64,000 nucleotides of DNA from Sitta carolinensis (lineage: Eukaryota; Chordata; Aves; Passeriformes; Sittidae), in NCBI GenBank assembly GCA_032173965.1, contig CM063290.1, positions 6,027,501 to 6,091,500 of the forward strand, in the 5' to 3' direction. Of the stretch, positions 46,672 through 59,597 are shown piece after piece. Below the pieces are notes generated by a model. The model did not search any database, was not told the origin of the DNA, and saw nothing but the letters and a program-made list of their open reading frames with translations. The translations under genes and the position numbers were made by a program. How positions within the stretch are numbered: the first letter of the stretch is position 1; each line of letters begins with the position of its first letter.

Positions 46672-49456
46672 GTAAGTTGTTTTGTCCAGACTTGTCTATT
46701 GCATGTAATAAGCTCAGAACATAAAAATCAAGTCATTACTGGAACTCCAGGAGTCAGAAGGACAGTGACAAACTGCTAATTAATTTTTCCTCTGAAAAAT
46801 GCAGTAATAATTGGATCAGGGAGTGACATATGCAATGAAAAACAAATGAATCCTTATGAACATGTTTTGCTTAAGAAGTTTATAAATATATTGATATTGG
46901 GGGTTTGGGAGGAAAGGAAGAATAGCTCATGTATTCATGTCCTTTTTAGACAAAATACAGGCTACTTTAAACAACTTGCTTTTTCCATTCTCTCATAATA
47001 AAAATTGTTTACCTTTGAGGCCCTATCTGAACTGTATTGAAAGGTGATATTCATGATTGTAAGAGCCATTCATCTTAGAAAAACACACTACCACTCCATG
47101 ATTCCAAATGAAGGCAACAGAAGGGAAAAAAAAAAAAAAGGAAGTTGTGGAGAGAAAAAGATGAAAAATGTAAAAGAAATCGTTCAGAAGAGGCATCAGT
47201 AGTGCTTTCTCTACAACAAAACCTGTTCAATTATTGGGCCTTCTTCAGAAGCAGACTGAGAAAACTTAAAGTACCATCTATTTGTTGGCTATTACAAATG
47301 ACACTATAGGGTCTATTTCCATCATGATAGCGCCACAAATTTCAGTGAATACAAGGTTTCCTGGCTTAGATGTAATAAATTTAATGAAAATCTAATAAAA
47401 AACTTGGGTCATCTTTTCCTTCCTTTACCCTAGTCAAAAAAGGAAGCACACTGGCTCGGGGAAATGAAGAAAATCCCACAGAACAAGTTTTCAGCTGAAA
47501 GTCCTGTCTTTCCCAAATATACCCTTATTCAATCAACTGTGCAAGAAGCCTTTAAGATAAACAATGAGTATAACCTCAGGTTGCTTTGTGGTGGAACAAG
47601 CCCCATATTGTTGATGACCACGCTTGGACAATGTCCATCTCCAGTTACCGCCTGCATTTCCCACTCCTGTTCCTGTGTTTCACTCAGCACCATCCTGCCA
47701 AGCTCTTCCATGGTGGCAGAGCTCTCTAAGGGTGCTGACACACCCTGCACAAAATATGCTGAATTTAGCAGCTCCAAGACACCCAGCACACAGCAGTGTC
47801 AGTAAACTAACGGCGCTGCAGAAGAGCTCTATTTTCATTTTATCTCCACTGCACACAGCTCAGTGCTGCTGTTTTGTGCTGTTGACCCAGCACAGCCTGA
47901 TACAGGCTTAGCTTTAGGGAGACCCCATGTCTGTAAGCTGAGGTCCTCAATATCCAGTTTTAGCTATCAACCACTTGATTGACAGGATTGGCTGCTCTAA
48001 GATAAATCTATTTGAAATATATGCCCACTATAGCCTTAATCCCTTAGCATACATTGTAACTGTTATCAGGGGAGCACAGCTCACAAAAATTGCAGGCAAT
48101 TCCCATATTAACCACCAGTTCATGGCGGAAAATACAAAATAAAAAGGAAAAAAGAAATCTGTCTCCCGACTCAGCACGTCTGAACTTGGGGCCACCTGAC
48201 CCTTCATGCCATGCCAGACCACAGCTGCCAGGGCAGGACACAAAGCCACATCCAATACAAGCCCCAAAGAGCTTGCACTATACTTTTTAATATTTCAATG
48301 ATGCAGAGCACAGACCTTTGAGGGAAATTACCTGTGATCAGCACAGCGTTTATGAGCCTCACACTTCTGTGCATTTGCCATGTGCAAAAACGCATTTGAT
48401 CTCCAAGGGCAGGAGAAAAGGAAGATCAAAGACAAGCCCCACTACATGGATCCCAGAGGAGAATTTGTCACAATCCCATGTTCCATCTTTTACCTTGAAG
48501 CATAGAGTAAATGAGAAGGGAAAGAAAATGATGTCTTAATACTGTATGCAATTAGCAATCAGAGGGAACTCCCCAACATTTTTTTTCTAGATATTGTATA
48601 ACATTTTGGAGGATACACTTAACCCTCTCAGTTCAAATCTGCTCATTTCAGACACAACATTTAATTACTTATAGAAGCCTTGATGGCAATCCATTTTGAC
48701 AGCTGTGCACCCAGAAGGATTGTTTCCCAGAAAGAGCATTTCCCTTTATGTGCATCCATAAAGTCACCACACAGTCCCAAAACCTCTGGCTGGTAAAAGA
48801 GGAGAGCAGAAGAAACATCTGAGGAGGAATGGGATCGGCATTTCTGCCATTCTCCTCTCCTTCCCAGATCTCTGCACTCGGTTTTGTTGAGTAAAGAGGG
48901 TTGTATTTACTCTTCGTGTGTCCAGATTCCAGTCTGAGTAGAGAGCTGGCTGCAGCACAAGATCAATCACAATTATGATGCCCACACAGTCCAAGTTACA
49001 GTCTGAGCTCCAATGCCAATGAGGAATTGCTGACTTGTGTCATATTTCAGAAGAAAGGAAATTTAGAAAGGGAAGCACAGTACTTGAATTTGAAGAACCC
49101 AGATAATTTGTACATGCTTTATTCCTCTCAAACCCTCTGTCAATACTGGAAATCCTTGAAGAGCTATATTTTCCATCACAAATCTTTTCACCTGAAAAAA
49201 AAAGGCACACAATACAAGATTGCCATTTAAAGGAGCAATGACAAAACTAGTCTGGAACTGTCAAATCACTGCATCTTCTGTTTGCAGGCATACCTGCAAA
49301 ATCAACCCACCTAAGAAAGCTGTAGAGGTAGTAAAGCATTATTTTTTTCCCATTTACAATTGCTTAAGCTTTTAGTATGTTTGCACCTAGAAAGATGCTG
49401 AAAAGAGATATTAGAATCACATTCTGCAATTAAATTTTGGCTCTCTTTCCACCCAG

Positions 49457-49493
49457 GCAAAAGACTATTAGATTAAATTTATTAAAATGGCAG
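49457..49493 (+). other. Candidate exon C (plus strand, 37 nt)
   Basis: The tract TTGGCTCTCTTTCCACCCAG is an excellent acceptor and GGCAG|GTAAGA a strong donor. The segment is only 37 nt. Joined to candidate B, both plausible frames terminate here: one reads on as SKRLLD then stop, the other as AKDY then stop. Its shortness is unusual for an internal exon and favours a pseudoexon or a micro-exon. Confidence 0.3.
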
Positions 49494-52400
49494 GTAAGAA
49501 GCACAGAAATTCTTTACCTTTCTGCAATAGGTAACCTCAAAAGGGAAAATATTTGAAAGCACATTGTTATAATGGCCAATTATCTGAGAGAACCAGTTTG
49601 AGGGAGATGCTGGAATCAAGTTGCTCATTTAAATAACGAAAGAATAAAAAGTTGCAGGTGTGACACCAACATGGTGGAAATGTTCTGGGGTTGATTGGAT
49701 TGAAGGGAACAGCTTGGAGCTCCACAGTGTGCTGGAGCTGACAGAGACCACAGGCAGCAACGAGCACAGCCAGAGGAGAGGGGCTCGCCAGCAGGACAAA
49801 AAAGTCTAATATAATGTTTAGGCTTCTGGCAATTTTAAGACAAAAGAATTCAGAGGGAAAAAAAAAAAAAAAAGAATTGGCTCTGGAAGTTTTGAGGCCA
49901 GAAGACACTTGCTATTTTAAGGCATGGCACTTTATTCCTTTAGAAATGAGTTTATTTTGTGTGTGGGTGCAGCAGCCATTTGAATTTTCCTTAGTATTCC
50001 TAATAAAAATTCCAGATTGGTAGATTTTTAAAAAAATTATAATAATTTCAGATTAAGATAACAATTATAAAACTGAGAAAAATGGATAAATATTTATTTA
50101 CTGACTACATCTACACATTTGAACAAAAGTAGTATTTCTAATATTACAATTTGGCATCACTTTTCCTTGCATCAAGCTCCAGTCAGCTTTCAATTATAAC
50201 AAAACTGGCTGAAAGGTCACCCTTTCCCCAAACTATGGCTAAATAGATTTTATCTTCTCAGTCTAGTATTACAGCCAGAGCAAAGTGTTTATGATCAATT
50301 CAATTAAAATGGTAATTTCAGGGGGACTGGCAGCTCTCCTAGACTGTAAAGAGTTCTAGTTTACTCGAAATCCCATGGCACAAGGTAATAATATGGGATG
50401 TTTGCAGTTCTGTCACTGTGGTAATTTTCCATGATATTACACTGAAACACTTGCACAAATATAACTGCAGATAACACACAAACCAAAAAAAAAAAAAAAG
50501 GAGGTAAAATATTTAATTTTAATGTAATTATCACATCCCACTGAAAATACATGACTAAGATCAAAAGATAATTACAATATAGACAAGTGAGAGCTCTGTT
50601 TCAATCAGAAGGAACTCTGACTCAAAGGTGTTCTGCTTGCCAAAGCAAGTGTCTTGTTGGGTCAAATAAGCTCACACAGGCCCTTAGAAGAAGTCATTGG
50701 AATTACATCATTATTTTCAGCTCTTGCAGAGTTTGATAGTGTAGCAGACCCTGAAGCAAAAAAAGAAAAAAGCTTTGCCTTTGGTTGCAATTATATAAAC
50801 TTCACAGTTTTTGCCACAAGACCTCCTGAATGGTTTTCTGATAAGCCATAAGCATAAACCAGTAAGCAATTGTTGTTACAGAGATCTATTAATAGATATT
50901 TCTCTTTAGAAAGAAAAAAAGGAAAGAAAAAAATGCTATTCACATTCAACACTAATGCACAGAGCATTTTAAAGGGAAAACTGCCAACGTGAAATTTCAT
51001 TTCCTTCTGATTACTTGAGACATACCCAGAAGCTAACAAAAAGAGTGAAGATCTGTATTTTTTCAACATCCCCTCCTCTCCTCCTCGCCTTTTTGGCAAA
51101 GTGCTCACAAATGTGACCATCTCTGCTCATTTCCCTGCTTTGCTGATGGCAAACACCTTGCCATGGTGTGCTCTGAGGCTGGCACTCACACTGACACTTC
51201 CCCTGGTTTTGCAGAAAGCAGCAGAGCAAGGCAGGAGTTCTAAGGGAAGGCAGTGAAGAAACAAGCAGCCTTACACTCAAGGAAAAATCAAGATGATAAA
51301 TGTCATCTTGTTTATTGTCATTGTTCTAGGACCACCAAAAAGAACTTTCAAAAACAATATTAGAAAATGGGTGGAAAAGGTTCCCAAAGGACAATGAGAA
51401 TTTTTTTACAACATTGTAAGTAATGTGAGTGTTTAGAGGTTGATGCATTTGGACTTCAGTGAACTAGGGAAGGAATTGGTGTTGGACTTAATCCTGGCAG
51501 TGGTCAAATGACACAACTACAGATTCACAAATATCATTTTATAAGTTGAAGCTCTGTCTTGCTTACACTGCAATCTGCTGAGACCAAAGCCTGGCTGGGT
51601 GTACCTGCCTCAGCCTTCAGCTGAGTAGCTGAGAGCAGTATAGCTGCAGGAAAAATAAATAAATAAAAACAAGCTCAGTCTGGACTGCAAAACCCTTCAG
51701 AAAAGCAGAGCAAATATTTAGGTTGCTGTCTGGCACTGAAGTCAGCACTGCCATGGCTGAGAGTGCCAAGCCAAGGCAATGTGATTACACACTGAATGCT
51801 CTCAGCAATACAGTATTCATATTTTATTGGTCTTGATATACCTGCAAAGGTAGCAACTGCAGAGCTCACTCAACTGGGACAGGGAGAGGGGAAGTAAAAA
51901 GTGCAAAGAAATCTGTGCCAATTTGCTGAGTGAAAATGTATGTAGTCAGCATAGCACAGGAACCATAGAAGCTTACCCCTTTAATGGCATCAAACAGTGA
52001 GGTAGTAAAAAAAGGACTTATTTTCTGTTAAAGCTCTTAGAAATCTAACCAAGCAGTTAGTGATGTAAAAGAAAAAGGGCTCACACTAACCAAAATTACT
52101 ATCTAAATCTTCTGTTAAATTCAACAAACCTTAAAGTAGGTTCTTGCAAGTGACATATTTCAGAAATCATTTATCTGGTTTTTATAGGGATGACCTGTTT
52201 CAATGTTCAATAGTGACCTGAGATTTTGGGTGTGCTGTTGAGTAAAAGACAGACAGATGGGACCCTGGGTGATACACAAAGTAGGACAAAAGGAGGAATT
52301 ACTGTCCAGGTAATATAAAAAGTCCTTAGTTTAAGACAGTGACTTCATGAATAGAGCTCCTAAAAGCACTACTCAGCTTTCAGCAGGCATTTGGCCCAAA

Positions 52401-52590
52401 AGACCTTGGAGAGAAGGCAGAGTTTATGCAACCAAGCTGCTTTGGACTCCTAACACCATTATTTCTTAAGATGCAGCTGCTGAAGGAACTGAAGGAAACA
52501 CAACAACTTTGACACAATGTACACCAAAGAATGGGCGACTGCGAAATGAACAGTGCAAGAGAAAAGCAGGCAAAGGGAAAATGAACTTAC
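49494..52590. other. Non-coding stretch, no gene recognised
   Basis: Homopolymer runs occur at 49858-49873 (16 A) and 50485-50499 (15 A). Open frames reach 113 codons (minus 49567-49908), and that one includes Phe codons from the complementary T run. A minus-strand juxtaposed site TTGCTACCTTTGCAG|GTATAT sits near 51840, with a weak donor half. Confidence 0.55.
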
Positions 52591-52726
52591 AGTTTCTTCA
52601 GGAAGTCTGAAATGTTCTCCAAGTGAAGCATAGGCACATTCTTATTTAAACACACCCAGAGCAGCAGATCTACATTCCACATCCTGTCGAGCAGTGACAA
52701 GAATGGAGAAGTGGAGATGAAACCAT
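52591..52726 (-). CDS. Candidate internal coding exon (minus strand, 136 nt), gene unknown
   Basis: Read on the minus strand, GTCTTCGTGTTTCTGTCCCC followed by CAG is an excellent pyrimidine-rich acceptor ending at 52727. The exon then runs to AAACT|GTAAGTTC, whose intronic half is ideal. One frame is open throughout. It needs one base from an upstream exon, gives 44 full codons (GFISTSPFLSLLDRMWNVD, then LLLWVCLNKNVPMLHLE) and leaves two bases. The product is hydrophobic with aromatic residues and has no signature I can name. The phase does not join to the other minus-strand candidates at 55.01 or 60.38 kb, so missing exons or a false call must be allowed for. This is the longest frame in the window with good signals at both ends. 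Confidence 0.35.
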
Positions 52727-55013
52727 CTGGGGGACAGAAACACGAAGACGATGTTACTTCTGACACAGACATTTGGGATGTTATGTAGTTAAAGAAACTC
52801 AGTGTGTTGACGTGACATTTTATGGGCTGTGGTAGTTTTGTGGTAGTTGGCCATGGCTGCCACTTTCATCTATTGGATTCTTAAAGCAGTTAAATGATCC
52901 AAAAAATATTTCTGCACCTCGGTGTTCCTCTCTACAAGAGGATCTGCTGCTATTTCCATTAATACAAATCCTGGATGTTGGTAAGAACACATGGCTTAGC
53001 TTCTAATCAGCTGAAAAATTACAGCAAGAAGCAAGATATTCTTAGGCAGATTATAAAATTAAAAGTTCATGTGGGAGATGTTTTTAAAGTATATTTTTCT
53101 TCCAGAGGAAAAGGAAAATGCCCTCTCTTCTGTGTAGCAGGAAGATACAGCTGTAGTTAAAAGCAGAAACTTAAGAATATCTCAGGGTTCAGATAGGATT
53201 TTTTTATTTTGGCATTCAAAGAGTCTCCTTTCCTTCTGACAGTAGGTTTCTTTGCCAATTTAATTCTTCTAGAGTTTATAATTCCCGAGGTTACCATGCT
53301 TTCAAGTGCTGTGCTGGGTATATGGATAATTACTGCTGTTGCTTTTTGGACTTAAATATTGATAAAGCTTTGACTGTTTTGAAGTACCCTCCATTTCTTT
53401 AACTGATTTCTCCTCACAGACTTTTATGGAAGTGCAACTTTCTATGCAAGAGCAGGGAGTTTGACAATGTAATTTCTGAGATTGCTCCATGTTTGAAAAA
53501 TCACGTAAACACGATCATCCTGCCTGCCTCCAGTATTCACCCAGGATTTAGAAAGTTTGCCAGCTGGAAAACAGGAAAAGACAGGAGTAGAAATGGACTG
53601 AAAAAAACAAACGCTTCATAAGTAAGATTTGCCAGTATTACCCAGAGAGCATTCTCAAATCCCAGCAAAAATCCTAAAATCCAGGCAAAAATGTAATAAA
53701 AAAGTGGTTTGATGGAACCATGTGGACTTAGGGGATAAAACCCAACTAGCTAATTTGAATTCAAACTAGAGTTCTCAGGGAAAAAAAACTGTTATCATTG
53801 AGTTGAGGAACAAACACTGCAGTTGTTTCTTCTGACAGATAAGCAGGAAATGAGAAGACCTTGAGGAATGAGAATCCAAAGAAGAGAGGCAGAGGAGTAC
53901 ATTCCCACCAGCAAAACCTTTGGAAGGCAGCTGCCATTCAGCACATCAGCATGGGGCTGACCTTACAAAATCAGGGTCAAGAGACCCACAAGATGTTATG
54001 TGAATGTCCATGGTGTGGGTAAATTCACCCCTACCTAAAGTCATCAACAAAAATTTAAATTCAGCACTTATCTTTTCTTAACATCAGACTCAAAGCATCT
54101 GTAGAAAAAAAACATTTGAGTGAAACAACAAAAGAAAAATTTCCAGAACTACATTTCTGAACCACATATCATTTATAACAAACCTGGCAACATTATTGTT
54201 TCAAGGCAGGCAACTTTAGAAAATATATGACCAGATACCCAAAAGCTCCTCCACTTTTACTTTGTGCATATGGCCTTTGAGCACTATAATTTATGTTACC
54301 AGGGCTCACTTGTCCAGATGGACTTTTACAATATCCTTCTCACAGCTCTCCAGGTGTTGCAAATAAATAAAACACTTTATTTCAGGGAGATGAGAATAGA
54401 GAAGGTACCAGTGAGAGCTGCCAATGCACATATTTTAGCAACAGCCATTACAAAAATGTATTGCAATATTATTATTAAGAATGCCAAGTGATTCTGTATA
54501 TTATTCAAATGTGAATAACATATGACAAGCAAACCACAAAAACTACTTTCAGTAAATAGCTGAAATCAAGTTGACTGCTGTTAATGATACTGTCACTGTG
54601 TCAAATTCAGTATGAGAATTTAGAGATTTTTAGCAACAGAATGATAATTGGCCCACCTTGCCCTTTGAGATACACTGTGACACCAATATTAACAACAACC
54701 AAAAAAAAATGTGTAAAAGATTCAGTGGATTTCCACACGAGTAAATGGACACTTCTTCACAGAGGTTCAGGAAGCAGAAGAGTCTGAGTTTGTCACATGA
54801 ATAATTTGCTGCAAACCGTTTATGACCTCAAGTCTACAGCATATTAAATATTCACACAAGTTGTTCAGAATGAAAAAGGCTGGAGCATGTGAGAAGTGAT
54901 TCTGGATCCTCAGCAGCCTCACACAAAGTGGGCTCTGCCCTCAATCACAACTTCTCCTGGATTACTGGGAGAAGATTAAACACTTTTGTTTTATTATTTG
55001 AGACCAAACTCAC
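52727..55013. other. Non-coding stretch, no gene recognised
   Basis: Frames are at most 75 codons. A 38-nt minus-strand segment ending at a CAA|GTGAGC donor (about 54308-54345) is open in one frame but has a poor acceptor. No repeat family is recognised. Confidence 0.55.
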
Positions 55014-55180
55014 TTTCAATATAGGGGCTTTTCTAATTACTTGAATATCCTTCTTAAAACACTGTTTTTGTCTATGAAGGTTCAGATCCACAGAAACTAT
55101 TTCAGAATTGCCCAAATCTCCTTGTACATATGCCCCAAGTGACTGAGTGGGTTGGTGCTCTTCAGGTTGTCTAATCCATA
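55014..55180 (-). CDS. Weaker candidate coding exon (minus strand, 167 nt), gene unknown
   Basis: On the minus strand, GAATTTGTTTTACTAACTACAG is a moderate acceptor containing a TACTAAC branch-like motif that sits too close to the AG. The segment ends at TTGAAA|GTGAGT, a good donor. One frame is open: it needs one base, then reads 55 codons (WIRQPEEHQPTQSLGAYVQ, later IVSVDLNLHRQKQ), and ends in phase 0. The surrounding open frame extends from 54945 to 55235, so openness alone does not mark the boundaries. It is not recognised and does not join in phase to the 52.59 kb candidate. Confidence 0.2.
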
Positions 55181-56862
55181 CTGTAGTTAGTAAAACAAAT
55201 TCAGGAGTGTTTTTGCAATTCACATGTCCAAACAAACAATTAATTAATATTTTAACTGGAAAGGCCTAGTGATATGCTAGCAGGCAGAAATGCAGATCAG
55301 AGAAGCAGCAAAACCATCAAATGTTTCACATCAAGCCTACCACACATCCAGAAGAAAAACCATCTGTGGCCCTTCAGATCTCTAGATCTCAAGTGACTGT
55401 AATCTTATCCTGAAAATTCAATTAGTTGTCAATGAAAGCGTGGATTTGGACAGAAATCACTTTTGAAAGGTTTAGGTAAAATTAGAGAACTCACACAGAA
55501 CCAAAATCTTGATCAAAAAGTCAAATGTTCAAAAGAAACTCAGTGTGTTCAAAAGCATAGGAAGAAAGCTGAGAGATGAGATTCTGCTCTAAAATACATG
55601 ATTTAACAAAAATTTGCTAAAATTAATCTGACACACACATGCACATCCTATAGAGACCATGATCAATGTTAACTGCCTTTGAATTCTCTATCCCCATCCC
55701 TTTGAAAAGACAAAAACCTACATCTAAAAGTGAAACTAGACATATTCTTTAATAAATGGGAAGCTAAGTTCAGGACAGAGAAAGCCAGTCAAAGCTGTGA
55801 AATAAGACTTACAAAAGACAAAAAATTAATTAAGCCAAGGTCACCCAAGACGTGTTAATCTCATGCACTGTTGAGGTGACATTCCTGATGCTGTCATTCC
55901 CTTGTCATTTCTAAAATTGTATATATTTATATAAGTATGTATAAACACACATTTGTAGATGCAAGCATGCACATACTAATACAGAGCTCCCTATGCCCTC
56001 TGGTCTCAGACCCAGGCTCAGATTTGTAAAAGAGCAACCTTTGTGTGCTAAACCTATGAGACCAAGTTAGAAGAGAAATTTTGGCATGGAGTTGTTTATT
56101 TGAGGTATCTTCTAAGGAAGAGCAGCATTAATATTTATATTTCTGCATTGTGAAAAGTGGAGGAGGGGAATGTTTGGGTTTTGTTTACACATAGAGGACA
56201 AAAATGAGCCCTTAGAGGCATTATAACCTGAATAGACAAAGGGAAGAAGATTAATCTAAACCAAAGAGCAGTGAGACATAGAAAGATCACTAACATTTAA
56301 AAGTTTATGGAATAGGGTTTTTTGTGTTAGCACAAGAAAACTCATGTTTTCTTTTAACAAAAATCATATGTCTCTTACACAATGCTAACACTTAACATCA
56401 GGCCACATGAATGTGTTTGATATAATGAATATTCAATCAATTGTATCACACAATAAAAGAGGAGTTTTCTACATTATTATCACATTTGTCACTGTACTTT
56501 GATAGGCCATGTAAACCCAGAGAGCAAGCTTAGAAGAATCCCATTTTTTCCCCATTAAAAAAAAAGCATGTTTACCAAGATGACTGTTCATTGACCAAAT
56601 TAAAAATTGTCATCATTATAATTCCTCTATTCCAGTGCCAAAAATCACATTACATTGTGGGTAGCCTGGCAGTGTGTCTTAAAATATTACTTCTTTTTTT
56701 CTTCATTCTGTTTAGTATTCGTGAAAAGAAGTCTGTCCCTGTAGGGTGCTGCTGTGTTTGAAAAGAAATGGTAATTCAGGAAGATTGGAAATGAGTAGAT
56801 GAATCACTGAAGATATTTCCTCACCTATTTTCCCTGTATTACACACTTAACACTCCTGAGGT

Positions 56863-56876
56863 GGGGGGGGGGGGGG
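56863..56876 (+). repeat. G14 homopolymer run
   Basis: Fourteen consecutive G follow CTCCTGAGGT and precede AAAGTATCC. Long G runs are rarer than A or T runs in this window and can fold as G-quadruplexes. On the minus strand the C run forms a pyrimidine tract ahead of a CCACCTCAG acceptor-like site. Confidence 0.9.
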
Positions 56877-57704
56877 AAAGTATCCTGGACTTCATGGACA
56901 TACCTGTTCTACTACAGTGGAAGTCTTCTTCCCACAATGACACTGCAATTAGAATAGAGGCTTTTCTTAAACAAAGCTCTAATTAAACCTGGATGCCAAA
57001 ATCCACTCCTTTTTTAAATACTCTTGTATACTGCTTGTGATTACAAGCAAGGATTTGGTATTTTTCAACTAGTCACAAAGGACACACAATAAAACAGAGT
57101 AATTTTTAATTTTGTCATGTAAGTTTGCTACTTTTAAGCCACCCTGTGTTTTGAAATGGTTTCTGTGGTTTGGCAGGGAGTTTTTACAAACACAACATCT
57201 ACAAATTGACCCATTGTTGAAAATACTTCCAGTGATTCAGAGCAATTTCTTAATTTCTGAGGAGGAAGAGAATGGAGAAGGAAATACATTTATGCTTTCA
57301 GAACAGGACTCCCTCAATCATTTCTAGCAAACCAGGAATTATATTGTGTTTAATTTTTATGGTGCAGTATTGTTCTCATTGAAAAGATGATAACAACATT
57401 CAAACCATCCTGGCTTCACAAGGCATAAAATAATCCAATGGCTCACATTTGGTACAATGCCCATTGCAACACTATTCATGCACAGGGCAAAGGGATGATT
57501 TCCCAGAAACATTCAGGAATGTGAATTCTATCAATTGTGTTAAGTGTCAAAGGTGTCCTCATAAAAATCTGAATGCATTTTTTTCTCACCTAAGGGTTAT
57601 ATGGATGGGATCACACAGCTGAGACCACCACAACACAGCACCCATTCCCAGCTTCCCTCTTCCTTCAGGAGGGCTTGGACACACCAAACACATCCACATG
57701 CAAC

Positions 57705-57738
57705 TTCAGGAGCAGGATGTGTGCACACTGCTCCTGAA
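57705..57738. other. Perfect 11-bp inverted repeat with 12-nt loop
   Basis: TTCAGGAGCAG (57705-57715) is exactly complementary to CTGCTCCTGAA (57728-57738). The loop contains the small palindrome TGTGCACA. The structure is too short for a typical microRNA precursor and is not followed by a T run. It may be a protein-binding palindrome or chance. Confidence 0.6.
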
Positions 57739-59558
57739 ACTCACACCAGAAACCATCCAGGTCTCAACCTGACGGGGGCACATCCACGAGGATCTCACTC
57801 CCAAAGCAATTCCTGCGCAGAATCAGTCAGTGAATGTGATCGATGAGCTCTGCACCCTCCCAAGAAACCCTACAGCAGGAAGTTTTTTGAGAATTGTGCT
57901 TTAGGCAAGGCCTGTCTGGTGAAGCCAAGACAATAGTTTTAACATTTTCTATCTGTCCCTTTCTTTTTTCTGAGCTGCTGTTTCTCCTTGAGACTTCCAA
58001 AGTCTCAGGGACAGCCTCAGACTCTTCTCCTGTGCTATGTTTGTTCAACACAGAGACAGTTGCAGCATTGTGTGACTTATCACAATGAACCCACAAGACT
58101 TGCATGTTAAATATTGACTACCAAATAATCACAACAAGCCATTCACTGGGAAAAGAGCAAAAAAATGGGGAAAAAAATAAAACAACACTCAAAAAAGCAA
58201 GTGATAAGCTGTGTGAAAACATTATCTCATCTCAAAGGACCATCCATAAACAGAAAGCTAAATTCATTGCTTGTTCCCTGAATTAGTGGCTCAGCTCCAA
58301 GAGATAAATTAATCACATTATTCCAGAAAGAAATAAGGAGACTGATTTCAAATTTCAGACAAAGGATCAAGAGTCTCTTAGTTATGGATTTCTCACCTTT
58401 ACCTGGTTTCATAGTAATTTCCTAAGTTAAAACTCACTGATGACAAAGGAAATCCCCTCTTATTTAAATTAGCCTTGAGACACATTATAAACACATAATA
58501 TCTAATCTTATGACCAGTTAGCTTCTAATTTCCTTCGTTTCTTTGTACATCACTGGCACTAAAGGTATTAGAGTGGTCCAAAAAAGTACTTGGTGGAGTG
58601 AGGCAGCTCTGGAGATCATTGCTGTGCTGGTCTTGGGAGCTCAAGAATGAGGAAGAAACTCAAATTATGCTGAGCAGAAATATCACTTTATAGTTATCCC
58701 ATATTCTCAGTGATACTCCAGAATATTTCCATGAACACAAGAAAGCATTCAGACAAAAACAAAGGAAGGAACTGATGTTGCTGTTCATGCCAATTCACTG
58801 ATATACTGGAGATTAAAAAAAATAAAACTTGACACAATTGTAGGAGAATTGGTATGGAACTTGGCAAATGGAAGATAATTCTGAATGTTTGGTCCATATT
58901 GTAATAAATGCCCAGTGTCAAATCAAAAGTGTGATTTTGTCGGGTATGTGATTTGTAGTCAAAAAAACATGAGTTTGGTCAGATGTCTTAGAGGCATTTG
59001 TTTTGTTACCATTGGAAGGGTTAAAAAAAATAAAAATGATATAAAATATGAGAGTCCAAAACAACCCTTACCAGCCCTGAGCTGTTTCACATACAAGGTG
59101 TGCCCTGCTGTTTCATGTGGAATTTTTCAGTTTCTCACTGCAGATTGACTGAGGCAACCTGGAGTGTGAGATTCTCTAATCCATCCACTTTCCTGACCAA
59201 AAACATCATTTTGATCTGTAAAGGAAAAACCTAATTGATGCTCATCCTGTGTGTTGAGTCACAAAGTAGAGCAGCTTTGTGTCTTTCTGCTGGTTATCCA
59301 CTGTCCTGGTCCTGTCAGTGCCTTTGGAAGTCTTTTCCAATGAACCTCTGCTCAAGTAATCACTCTGCCAAATATCAGTTGTAGAAGAGCTTGGTTTTTA
59401 ACAAAAGGTCAAACAAAATTGCAGTGAAGACCCATGGGATCCTTGCAAAAGGTCACTTCAGAAAAAACGGATTCCCAGCTGAAGTACAGGTTTTACCACA
59501 GTGTATATCTTCTGTGGGCTATCTTTTCAAAGAAAAACTTCAAGTCAGAGTCAAAATG

Positions 59559-59597
59559 AATGATTATAATTTTCAAAATTAATGATTATAATTTTTC
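59559..59597. repeat. Tandem duplication, 22-bp unit, about 1.8 copies
   Basis: AATGATTATAATTTTCAAAATT is followed directly by AATGATTATAATTTT before diverging into TCTGTGC. This is a local slippage duplication in AT-rich sequence. Confidence 0.85.

Noticed and set aside
54308..54345. 38-nt minus-strand exon-like segment reading SCEKDIVKVHLDK
   Set aside because: The donor is good but the acceptor (AACACCTGGAG) lacks an adjacent pyrimidine tract, and the segment is too short to judge.
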